Shown piece after piece: positions 35,901-46,909 of a stretch of 64,000 nt of DNA. The stretch is taken from the NCBI GenBank assembly GCA_027924585.1, contig BSBM01000186.1, positions 496,001-560,000 on the forward strand, read 5' to 3'. The position numbers were made by a program, and so were the translations under genes. The stretch is from Larix kaempferi (Eukaryota; Streptophyta; Pinopsida; Pinales; Pinaceae). Under the pieces are notes generated by a model that saw only the letters and a list, made by a program, of their open reading frames with translations, was not told the origin of the DNA and did not search any database. Every line of letters starts with the position of its first letter. Position 1 is the first letter of the stretch.

Positions 35901-38829
35901 AATTAGCAACTAGCCTCCCCAAAAATTGTGCAAGGGGACTACTGGATGGGACGTCTTGTTTAAGGTGACAATTTCCAAATCTATTTTGAAGGTTGAAAAT
36001 GAGATCACTGTATCGACTTCCAATCCCAACAAATGTTGATGTTACACACTCAAAGTTGAGGTACAACTGATGTTTGAAGGTTATTTATGCTTAGAACCTA
36101 AAAAATGATGCATGGGTTTCATGTCTTAGGGCTGTTACTATGCCCATAATTCATAGGACTGATCTGTTAGAGGGAAAAACACCATTTTTCAGCTTTCAAA
36201 TTCAAGCCAAAATTTCTTCATATGCACACGAATTGAGAAAGGGTTGCTACTTAATGGTTTCGGGATGTCAATAATGTCGTTTCAGGGCTAATTTGGGGCT
36301 AAGAAATGTTTGAAAAATCCCTAGTTGTGACCAGACCTGACAAATAACCCTCTCCATCACTGTTTACATGCCCATATTTGTGAAAGATGTTGCTTGCTGC
36401 CACTGTCCATGCCCATAATCACTTCAAAACTACCTAGATTTCCTTTTTTGATCAATAACCAAAGATCAATACAAGAACAATACAATAATCAAATAACCAA
36501 ATATCAATACAAGAACAGAGGCTGCATGACTGGTAGACTATATTTGTGTTTCCATAGGGCAATCTATAGAGAACGGGATAGAATATTGTTTTTTCCAATC
36601 CAGTAACAGTTCATGACTAAGAGATTTGGGTCCTTGTAAGGTCAAAAGGGAAACACCGACATGTTGCCATCAGATGTCCACTTTCAATAATGAATGATAA
36701 AAGAAAATTTCTAAATATCTAGAAAATGACAATATACCACAGTATAAAATATAAAAAATAAGCCATAAAAGGACACAAATATAAAAAAATACTTGTGGTT
36801 CAAACAACCATCCGAGTTTCCCATAGAGGAATTCAAATCCAAACAAATTTTCTTCATGTGTTTGCACATAATTTGGCTCAAACAGTACTAGATAAAATCC
36901 AATAAACCACCCATAACTGATGTCCCCAAAGAAGGTAATCAAAATATTCCTCGATTTCGTTTTACTCTAGGTCGTCATTTTGTTCACTCAAATTCTGAAA
37001 ATTGCATCTTGTTCAATTCCTAGGCATTTTTAAACTTATAGTTGACATTTAGTGTTCTACAGGTCTCTCAACCTTATGTGACCTCATTATAAGCCAAGAT
37101 AAGAGGGTCCAAAGCATATCTGTCCTAAATGTTTGCATTTCTGGTTTGAGATCTAACCAAACTAATTCTTTCTGAGCAACTATTTGAGGTCTAGGTTAGT
37201 ATTAGGAAATCAACACTATTTGAACTTGTAAAACTAAGGTCATTATTTTCAAGCATTCTAGGAAATGAAATGGGCACGAAAAATGACCTTAAGTCAACCC
37301 AGTATTGCAGTCAAAGATTATTAGCACATTGAGCCTTATATTTGTCCTAGTTTAGCAGTATTTGGAGAATGATAATCTTGGAGGGGATTATCTTGAGACT
37401 CTATTTTTTCCTTGGGAATTGGAACTGGTCTCCATGGTCCTCCCATCACGTATACTACAAATAAAGACTTCAAGTTTTGCTAAGGCTAGCTCTTCAAAGT
37501 TGTAACGACATCTACACATTTGATTTTTTTTGTTATTTAGAATTGGCTTTGATCAAAGGAACAATGCTTAATTTTTTTTTTTTGCTAAATTTCTTCTAGC
37601 TAACATTATAGTCTATAGATTATATCTCTATGTAAATCTAAAGCCCAATATTGCAAACACTTGTTGGAAAAATGACACTTGACATCTTTGCAATTGCATA
37701 GGGAAATCTACATTTAACATAAGTAATAACCAGTTTAGCTCCCAATCATGTAGTGGTCTGGATGCACACCATAGGTTAAACAGGAAAACTACTACAATTA
37801 TAAAGCAACATAATTTACTTCAGAATAGAGGTTCCAAGACAAGATCTTACCATAGTAAGTGCCAAACATTGAAAATTTGAAATGTCTCATTCCGCCCAAT
37901 AATATCATTGTGGATAGTATTGATAACCAATCGTAAGAAGTCATGATTCTCATTTAATAAGCATGAAGTCACAATGTATCCAACTTGTACAAATGCACAT
38001 CCTTTAAAGTCATGCATAGCTTGCAATGTACGAAGATGTTAGTTAATCATATACAAATAAACATATTAGAAATATAAGAAATTCTAGAAGTTCAATAATT
38101 TCACTGCTATTTTGAGTTGCATTTGAAGAAGGAAACTACAGCATGCCCATTGACACCGAGAAGACAAACAAATCCATTATTGTGGACATGTTGCATTATC
38201 ATTTGCAATGCTAAAATGACTAAGGAGAAAGAAAATTTATTTATATGTTGGGGAAGACCTCCCTTATCCTCAGACTTCAACCTCTTAGTGTTAGGTTAGT
38301 TGCATGAGACTCAACTAGACCAACATACATGTTAAAGGAGAGAATGTTGAACTGAAAAAGACCCTAAAATAGATCATCCAGCCCTCACAAATAAAAAACA
38401 TTAGCAACACAATAGTATGACCAACACACAATAAAAAACGACAACAAAGTACTCCAAAAAAGTCATATAAGGTAATTATGTGGTGGATGGCACCTAAGGA
38501 GGTCTATTAAAGTCAACGCAAGGGTGGAAAACAATCCTAAGGGGTCACGCTGGTCATCAACAAGATGGACGTCAACAATTAAGGGTTGTATAGCTCAACG
38601 CTACCATGCAAGGGGTCAATCATGACTCACCACAAGGCTAAACATCACATACCAGTAAACATGCAAGTCAACATATCATAATAAGGCAACACGACATCAT
38701 ACTAGGCTCATGCACATCAAGCCATTGTCAAGGTAGGTTACCCAGGCTTCTCAACTCTATGTGGTCATACGTCTCATGTGTCTCATGCAATGAGAGGAAG
38801 CTCATATCATCATCTCAGGATAAGGAAGG
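35901..38829. other. Non-coding DNA
   Basis: No supported gene. Part of 35900-36120 may be further copia pol on the minus strand, but I could not identify motifs. 38500-38760 has repeated GGTCA/GTCAAC/CATCA words of unknown origin. Confidence 0.55.
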
Positions 38830-38933
38830 TCATGTGGTCATCTCATCTTCCTCAGGTTAACTCAACAAGGCGTGACCAGACCCTTGATGATAACCATAGT
38901 CCTTGGAATATGTCACACATATTCAAAAATAAG
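38830..38933. repeat. Dispersed direct repeat, copy 1
   Basis: GTGGTCATCTCATCTTCCTC through TGTCACACATATTCA recurs at 39098-39191 with about 15% difference. The phrase GAGGATAACCATAGTC or GATGATAACCATAGTC is shared. The copies lie just past the 3' end of the SET/transposase-like gene and might be subterminal repeats of its element. Confidence 0.8.
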
Positions 38934-39097
38934 CTATGTAACAAAGTGAACAAACATTTCACATATAAATTTAAAAAAGCACAAACATAGTTATATTAAT
39001 TGTTCTAATCAGCACAGTACTATCAAACATAGAGCTACATAAATCATTAAAGTTCTAAAAACAAAAACAGTAATACCAATAAACAAATTATAAACGA

Positions 39098-39191
39098 TAT
39101 GGTCATCTCATATTCCTCAGGTTAACTCGGGAAGGGGTGGCCAGTCCCTTGAGGATAACCATAGTCATCTAAAGATGTCACACATATTCAG
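39098..39191. repeat. Dispersed direct repeat, copy 2
   Basis: Second copy of the repeat at 38830-38933, in the same orientation and 268 bases away. Confidence 0.8.
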
Positions 39192-40205
39192 ACATATGAT
39201 CCTAGCAATAACATATAGATGTGAAACCTCAATTCTAAAATATCACCATGCACCGACTAGATCAAGAAACTTGTAACAAAACTGAAAATAGTTCATGCCT
39301 TCACTTAATCAAATACAAATCTCAAATGTTTACAACTACATTTTTTATTTTTTGTTTTTTTTCTCATAAATTCGAAGAGGGAGACTTCATCTTCGTTGTC
39401 TTGACCTGTTGTAGTTGTTGTGCCCTCTTTTTCCTTTGATTGTGTGGATATGCACCCATGTACCATACTTTTGGTACATAGATTAGTAGGGGGTGGAGGT
39501 TAATGGATAGGGGCATCATCTGCAAAAACCAAGAGAGTTATATAGATATAAATGCGGTTATGATTAAGATACATATTTAATTATTTCTAATATCATTACA
39601 ATGATCTTTACTTGTTCGCTGACTAGTTGAGTCAACTGGAGTGTCTGCCATTTGTCCCTCTCCCGGCTGAGCATGAGGAGGTACATGCTCTTTCATTCAT
39701 AGAAAAATATTAATTAGTAAACGTCATCAATTATGTATTTAAAATCATATTGAATACATATGTTTTATAGCATACATACCTAAATGGCTAGGCAGATCCC
39801 CACCAGCGCATGGTACAGGTTTGGTACCACTACCCTCACTACTTTTGTTGGTCTCACCCTAAAAACAAAAAAATACATTCATTTTTTGATGTAATCATTC
39901 ATGAATAGATTATGCAAGTACATTATAATGATGTCCTTATTGATTTTATTTACCTCTGCATGAATAAATGGGGAAATTGGGGTTTGCCCCAAGATTTTTC
40001 GATGTTCCAACACATGTTGAAAACCGTACTTGAAGTCGAGCTTCAAGTCTTCATTAGTGACTTCCTCTTGAAAATCATTTCCCTGCAATGCATAACACCA
40101 TGTAAAGTGCTTATGATAAATCAATTAATTGTTCACTACAGTTAGAAAAATCAATTAATTGTTAAATTAATTGTTGGCTACAAATAATGATCGTTTGATT
40201 CTTAC

Positions 40206-40755
40206 AATTCGTGCCCATAGCTTCTGATATCCACCCTGGCCCAGTTTGTGCTGCCCATGTTTTTCTAATCTTGCCTTTGTTACTTTAGATTTGTCAGAGA
40301 GCCTATGAAAGGTTGCAAATACGTTGGATATTGAAACTTAAATATATTTAAATGTTTAAAAAAAATGAGAATTGTTCATTGAAAATATGATATGTGCCAA
40401 GCCTTCTTGAACCGATTGGCTTGGTCTTTACTTGTTTTCTCAATGCCTTCTCCTTTTCATCCTCGATGAGTACCTTCCACTTCTTCTCTGGAACCATCGG
40501 AGGATGCTCATACTTGTGGTTAATTTGCAGGTTGTCCCTATAATCTGCCCCTATAATATGCCCTGACATATTTCTAATTTAACCCTGCTGCTGCGGTGAC
40601 ACCTTTTTTGTTGAAGGTTTCACCAAACAAGTTGGCCATGTGGTTCATCGAATCATCTTTCAATTTGTCATTTTGGGCATTCCACCGTGTACAGATGGTG
40701 GGCCCAAAAATCTTCAATGCCTTATCATGTTGGTTCTTATAAAAAACATTATTTC
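40206..40755 (-). other. Transposase_24-like exons
   Basis: The exon from 40755 begins GNNVFYKNQHDKALKIFGPT and continues with a charged KLKDDSMNHMANLFGETF stretch, an arrangement like the region before the conserved block of plant En/Spm-type transposases. VPEKKWKVLIEDEKEKALRK and the next exon (40302-40206, SDKSKVTKARLEKH) then resemble the W-x-x-L and K-x-x-R-x-K blocks. There is a stop after TAAAGLN and a frame change near 40570. The family call rests on remembered patterns. Confidence 0.4.
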
Positions 40756-42175
40756 CTGCAAAAAACATATGATCATTAATTAAAACTAATTTGAGTTATG
40801 TGGCTTTGAATTACATGAAAAAAAAACACATAATAAATTAAATAATACCTACGATCTTTGATATCTTGATTGGAATACAGTCATCATTCACCAAGAAGCT
40901 AACGAGCAATGATCCCTTGCTAACCACACGTATTGCGCCAGGATAGAAACTATCACATTCGATGCCACTGTCCTCTCCATCATCCTATGGAGTAGTGGTG
41001 GTTGAAGGTCCATGTTGACCTCCAACATCCGTTGAGGGTGTGGCATCTAAATTGCATTGTTGTATAGGAGAGGAAAAAGCCTCGTGGGTACGGTAGTTGA
41101 CGATGTGTTGAACCATCGCTACTACCAATACCGGCCCATGCAGCCTGTTCTTGATACACGGGTTTTGGCTTCAAATAATCCTAAAGAATAAAACTTCAAT
41201 TGATTAGAACATATCAAGAAAAGAAAACTAAAATAACATAAATGAATATATGTAGTTTGTAAAAACTTTCAAAGATGCCACTTACCCCGTATTTTTTTAT
41301 CTTTCTCCTCAATTCATACATTTGTGCTTGTATTTCTTTAGTCATTATATCCATTAAAATTAGATCAAGAAGGTCTCGATTGCACTTCTTCAAATCCAAT
41401 TTAACAGTATCCGTTGGGTCGGTTGAATAATCTATCTCTTCCTCATTGACCACATCATCACCTTGATGTGGTGTGCTCTACAAACGTCAATAAAAAAATC
41501 ACGTAAAAAATATATAATGCATATAATAACAAAAAAAGTACTATAATCATGTTTAGGTACTATTACGCTATCATTTACCGGATGCAACAGCATTGGTGCC
41601 TTTCCACAATCACCCTGCCAAAATACAATAAGCAAGACATATTCATATCGATAACTAAAAATTGAACCATGTATAATAAACTTGATTAATAAAAAAAAAC
41701 TTTATTGTTACTATGACAGTCAACTTTACCTATCTAGAAGCTGTAGGTGTGATCTGAGAACTGACCCCCTGTCACAATACAATAAGAATGATGTCATTTT
41801 GAAATATTGAGCTCAATAGCAAAAAAATGTCAAATGTTAATAGATGTAATATAATCATGAATTGTGGTTACTATTACATTGATGTTATTAGGTACTGTTA
41901 AACTAACATTTACCTCATGCGTCACCATTGGTGACTTTCCACGGTCAGCTTGTGGCATATGGCAACGATCACCCTGCCACAATATAAGAATTAAGACATA
42001 TTAAAAATTAAAATTACATATATAACAATGTCTCTTAAACATGATTAATGAAAATCATGACATATAATTAACCATGTGTATATTATAAAAAGCATGACAT
42101 AAATAAACTTGATGGAAGAGAAAAATAACAAGTCGTCGATCAGAGGTTGAGTTAAATGTTGTCTAAGAAAATTAC

Positions 42176-42916
42176 CCCCATAATAGCAACCCCCACATAT
42201 GTTCAATTCAAACCGTAATCGATCAACAACTCTTCACCTATAACTATTGATTTTGTTGCACATACGAATACACGATTTCCTTCACGCCCCTCAAATAGGC
42301 AATTGGGTAGCTTATTTGTTGACCCTGGTCATGTGCTATTTATAAACCTTGTGATACTTCTTGAAGCTTTTGGCCTTCCATCAATATCCACAGTTGCTCC
42401 TTTGTTTAGAATGTTGTCCAGTAGTTGACAATAATTTGCTGCCACTCCGTATGTCTGCATACTTCACGTATATCAGACCAACAACAACCAGTCATTCTAT
42501 TTGTAGCATGGACCGACATACTCCATCAATTTAGTTTCAGTGCCATATGACACCTTTATGCCATCCATGGAAAATAGCCTCAGTCCATGTAAAGAGGATG
42601 GAGAAATGCGATAAGTCCTCCCGTTGAGGAAGAAATCCGTGTCCACTTGGGGTAGCTCCTTGGGTAGCCATTGTTTGACAAGATGTTTATACCTCAGGGG
42701 AAATTCAATGTCACCCATCAACTCGTTATCATAACCACATGATCCTCCTTCAGAAACAAAAAGTTCCATGCGTCTACGAAATTTTCTCCTTACCTTTTCA
42801 CCTTTAGTTGATCTTGACCTATTAGATATTGTATTAGATGTCCTGCTTTCAACCTATTCTAGTCTATCTTCCTCACTTGAGAAATATAGATTTGACAAGT
42901 ACCTATTTGGTGGTAC
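42176..42916 (-). other. SET-like domain exon with in-frame stops
   Basis: One open frame register covers the block after an AG at 42917-42918. GLRLFSMDGIKVSYGTETKL then MEYVGPCY corresponds to the N-terminal SET strand (G-x-G-x-F... then E-Y-x-G). TVDIDGRPKASRSITRFINS carries the RFIN-H/S signature, with Thr where the usual His/Ser-Cys follows. Then NCLFEGREGNRVFVCATKSI and GEELLIDYGLN give the C-terminal GEEL-x-x-DY motif. In the family these residues bind S-adenosylmethionine and the target lysine. Stops: TAG at 42497-42499, two TGA shortly after it, one TGA after RFINST and one after DYGLN. The block ends at a GTAATT donor. Confidence 0.75.
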
Positions 42917-43797
42917 CTAAAATCATTAAAATTAGGTATTATTTATTGCATCCAAACATTATTTAGGTGCAAAATTGATTATTTTGGTGGTACCTAAAAT
43001 CACCGCTTCGATTGTAGCCTATTATATATCAATGCAAATGCCAAAGACTATTAGTTGTTGTGAAATAAAAAAGTTAGGGATTGACAAATATTCTCAAACA
43101 ATTTCCACACTCTTATTAAACAACTTATTTATATATATATGGACAACGAGTAGATTTATATGCAAGTTTGACAATATTTTCAGAAGAATTCGAGACATTT
43201 ATAACATAATAGTTCTCCATGTTGTCTACAACTTGGTTGAGGTCTCCTATGCACCCTAACATTAGGACTGTCCTCTCACAATGAAATACTGATGACCCCA
43301 CCCATCACTCTATCTATTCTTTGTCCATATAGAAGTGTTTTATAAGCATATTTTGGATTTTCTTGATAGTCATGAAAGATAATCATGGTTGGTTGCATTG
43401 GGATTCCAATAATCATCCCCCTACATTTTTGCATTTTTGGAATCCTCACACCTAACTCTACCCTATAATAGGGTTATCATAACCCCAAGGGTTGGCTCAA
43501 TGGGTTGAACAATATGCCTAAAATGGCCCTATTGCAAAAGAAGACCACATGGACTTTTGGGAAGTTGCATTGCCTTCCATGGACATCTAACTTGAGACCT
43601 AGTTCACATGGAACCATCATTTAGAAGAAATGATTCAGTTGATATTTGTGTATGTATTTTTTTGAAAATTACATTATACATTTAGCATTTAGGGTGTTTA
43701 ATTTCAACCACTACTAGTACTAGGGAGAAATAGGTTTAAGTTACAAGACTAACTATCGTTGTTTCCCTTGAGAATTGTTTATCTGGTTATTGGTTTT
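42917..43797. other. Non-coding spacer before the element-B array
   Basis: TTGGTGGTACCTAAAATCA occurs at 42907-42925 and again at 42984-43002, 77 bases apart; the first copy holds the splice acceptor of the SET block. No supported gene; the plus-strand frame at 42975-43259 has no domain. Confidence 0.6.
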
Positions 43798-44217
43798 AGA
43801 GGGAGGAGAAAAGAGAGAGGGTCTCTTGCACAGAAACATCGTAATCTCGGATTACGTTCTTGATCCTTGGAGTTGGGATTAGCCGGAACGAGGATTGGGA
43901 GATCCTTTCGGGAGGCTATTTGTGTGTGTTCTTACTACCCCTTGAGCTCGGGGGTTCGAGGTGAAGAAGATTAGCCTCGATACGGTAGGGTGGTCAGCTG
44001 AGGGTTCACTCGGTACTTCGTCAAGCTGGATTGATCGGACAGCTAGAACAGCCATTGCTACAATGATTTACTCCAACTCGAGGTCGACGTCTTAAACAGG
44101 TTCAATTTCTTTAAGATTTGTTTTGTTTTAATATTAGAGATTATATGTAGCTCGATTGAAAAGAAAAAAAAATCAGTATTTATATATACATAGTTGTAAT
44201 TCGATTTTTGCTGCAGT

Positions 44218-44690
44218 GAAATCGTTTTCATTTAATCTCTGTAATCCTTTTGGTGATGAATGTGGGCATTGATCTAATTGTATCAAATCGATTTAGATCT
44301 GTTCTGTATCAAGAAATTGTTTCCACTTAACCTCTGTAATCTTTTTGTGATGAATGTGGGCATCGATCTAATTGTATCAAGTCGATTCAGATCTGTCCTA
44401 TATCAAGAAATCGTTTTCATTTAAATCTCTGTAATTTTTCTGGTGATGAATGAGGGCGTCGATCTAATTGTATCAAATCGACTTAGATCTGTTTTGTATC
44501 AAGAAACCGTTTTCACTTAATCTCTGTAACCTTTTTGTGAGGAAATATGGGTGTAGATCCATTTTGTATCAATCCGATTTAGATCCATACTATACCAAAT
44601 CGATGTAGAACCATTCGGTATCAAGAAGTCGATTTCATTTGTTATCTCCGTAATCTTTTTTATGATGAAATGTGGGTCAATTCCGGAATG
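44218..44690 (+). repeat. LTR module 1: five ~94-bp tandem units
   Basis: Units begin GAAATCGTTTTCATTTAATC and end TATCAA, with a GATGAATGTGGGCATCGATC core. Equivalent arrays lie at 53239-53710 in LTR2 and 62284-62755 in LTR3. The last two units are more diverged. Confidence 0.9.
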
Positions 44691-44809
44691 CCGACGGTGT
44701 GAGTTTTATTACGCTGAATCCTGTCAAATAACGATACTCTGTTCCGTAGGATGAATACGGTCTCGGTATTCTAATACGATTACAATTCAATTGTATTATA
44801 ATCTTTGTT

Positions 44810-45030
44810 GAATTTCGATTTTGAATCGGTCGAGCCGTAATTTTGTTTTGTGTCGAAATTAATTCTAGATCTATATGGAGAATCGAATCTGTGATGTAAC
44901 TATTCCCTCTGTCGAATTTCGATTTTGAATCGTTGAGCCGTAACTCTATTTTCTGTTGAGATAAATTCTAGATCTAAATGGAGAATCGATTCTATGTTGT
45001 AACTAATTCTTTTGTGAAATTCGATTTTGG
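44810..45030 (+). repeat. LTR module 2: two ~102-bp tandem units
   Basis: Units begin GAATTTCGATTTTGAATC and contain GAGCCGTAA and TTCTAGATCTA. A partial third unit follows. Equivalent positions: 53836-54057 and 62878-63098. Confidence 0.88.
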
Positions 45031-46039
45031 ACTTTGGATTTGATAGAGTTGCGGATCTGGCGTTTGTGCCTAAATGTCCGGCATTTCTATTCGATAGCAA
45101 GTTTTATTGATGAAGTATTTGCAGATCCGTCTTTGTGTCTAATTGTCCAACATTTCAATTCGATAGTGTTTTCGGTTGACAGCGAATTCAATTTGATGTC
45201 TGTGACTATATTACCCCAAGATCGATAGCGATTTTATTAATAATGTGCTGCAGATCTGCGTCTATGTTTAAAAATCCCAACATTTCAATTCGATATCATT
45301 AGTTATATTACTCGCTGACACCTCAGTCCTGTAGCACAGCTCCTGTGTATCTCTGTTACCGATCTAATTTGCATTTCATCCGAGATCAAAAAAAAAAATG
45401 TCGGTATTAGCTCAACCCAGATCCAGGTCGTTGTATGTCGACTTTATGATTTTAATTGCCTTGCTCCTTTTTATTTTTATTTAAAAGATCACAGTGAAAT
45501 CGCCTTTTGATTTACATAATAAAGTCTGTGGGTTGGAAGCTTGGAGGTATTTCATTTCAGTGTGGCAATCTCCACATTCAGAAAGGAATCTCGACTTGAT
45601 CCCGCCTCATTCGATTTTATTTGAGATTGGTGTTCCCAATTACATCTCCTGTAGATTTGATTCATTAAATTGAATTCTAAATCGTAGCATACAACCGTCG
45701 AATTTCTCACTGGCATTTCCAGGCAGACTGTCTGTTTACCTTTAATCGTTAAAATCCCTCTTAGATCTATAGAAGATCTGACGAATGATTAGACGACCAC
45801 TGGCCACTAATCATGATGCTAAAACTTCTATTTCCACCTTTTGCATTTAGCTGGGACCGACCCCACTCCCTCCCTTACTAGTTGATATATACACTTATGA
45901 CTAATTTCTCGACTGAAAAGTAGGCGTTGGTAAGTTATTTGATGGTGCCTCTTATTACTTCTTAAAACCTTGGGTTCACTTTTGGGTCGAATAAGTTCTC
46001 CTCGTCGAGCTCACTTTTGTTACATAAATACCGCAAAAC

Positions 46040-46480
46040 AAACTTTAAATGCAATTCTTAGATATTAGTTGAATAAAGGGAATGTTGGTATGTATAAAAG
46101 TAGACATTATTTGTATATGTAATTTATAAACTTTGACAATGAACTTAACTTGTTTTTATATTTATGAAAACGATTATACATATATACCTTCTTACATGTA
46201 AATGGGAGGAAACTTTAATGTAATTCTTATATATTAGTCGAATAAAGGGAATGTTGGTATGTATAAAAGTAGACATTATTTGTATATTTATAAGTTGTAA
46301 ATTTGGACAAAGAAATTAACTTGTATTTACATGTATGAAATAAATGATTCAAACATACCTTCTCATATGTGAGATGGAGGAACTTTAAATATAATTTTTG
46401 TATATTAGATGAATCAATGGAATGTGGGTACCTTTAAAGGTAGACATTACTTGTATATATATAGAAATAGTATGATTACA
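46040..46480 (+). repeat. LTR module 3: three ~170-bp tandem units
   Basis: Units begin AACTTTAAATGCAATTCT and contain TATGTATAAAAGTAGACATT and a CATACCTTCT-like end before GGGAGG. The third unit is partial. The equivalent array is at 55066-55498 in LTR2; LTR3 ends before it. Confidence 0.88.
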
Positions 46481-46802
46481 ATAGGCTTGAGGATCCAATT
46501 ATATAGCACATGAAGAAAGGTCTTTAAAGTACCGGTTATAAAGGTAGAGATTTTACATATTGTATATATTTCTATTGCTTGTAGTTGATTTTAGCCATGC
46601 GTCGCATAAATAAAGAAATCATGTTCTTGATTAATCAAGAAGATTATCATCTGGTGTATTTCATGTTGTAAGGAGATCTGTCTAGAATTTAGATGAGTGT
46701 TAGTAAACATGAATAGGGTTACTTTTACTTATTGATGAGAGTCGATAAGTTTAAAAAAATAAAAATAAAAAATCACTTACTCAACTTGACATACCTTACA
46801 TT

Positions 46803-46814
46803 TGGTATCAGAGC
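46803..46814 (+). promoter_or_regulatory. Primer-binding site, first internal region
   Basis: TGGTATCAGAGC is a perfect match to the plant tRNA-iMet primer-binding consensus, two bases after the LTR end. Confidence 0.95.
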
Positions 46815-46909
46815 AGGGTCGAACCTAGTTTGGACCGAAACTTTTTCCGCAAAACTTTGATAAACTGTTTAGTAACAAAACTTAACTTGCTTGCGAATCA
46901 GACTTTGCC

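Larger units (their letters stand above)
39350..42916 (-). pseudogene. Multi-exon SET-domain plus transposase-like gene, inactivated
   Basis: At least 11 coding blocks on the minus strand are separated by short introns with GT...AG ends: 42916-42176, 41973-41914, 41768-41730, 41614-41579, 41477-41286, 41180-40849, 40755-about 40375 (internally broken), 40302-40206, 40082-39954, 39858-39780, 39689-39612, 39519-about 39350. The first block is a SET-like methyltransferase domain. Later blocks contain GPTICTRWNAQNDKL, EKKWKVLIEDEKEK and SDKSKVTKARLEKHGQH...GQGGYQKLWARI, weakly like plant Ptta/En/Spm transposase (Transposase_24), followed by an acidic, Ser/Thr/Pro-rich tail. In-frame stops occur in the SET block and at the end of the third block, and the sixth block has a frame break. 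One gene is inferred from common strand, order and compatible splice phases; upstream exons may exist. Confidence 0.65.
43798..46800 (+). repeat. LTR1 of element B, 5'-truncated
   Basis: Matches 52816-55826 at about 98-99% by eye and ends CCTTACA before the primer-binding site. The first ~1.39 kb of the LTR (present at 51424-52815 and 60451-61856) is missing. The break falls on the last base of the TATTTAAA box. The upstream sequence is unrelated. Confidence 0.93.
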
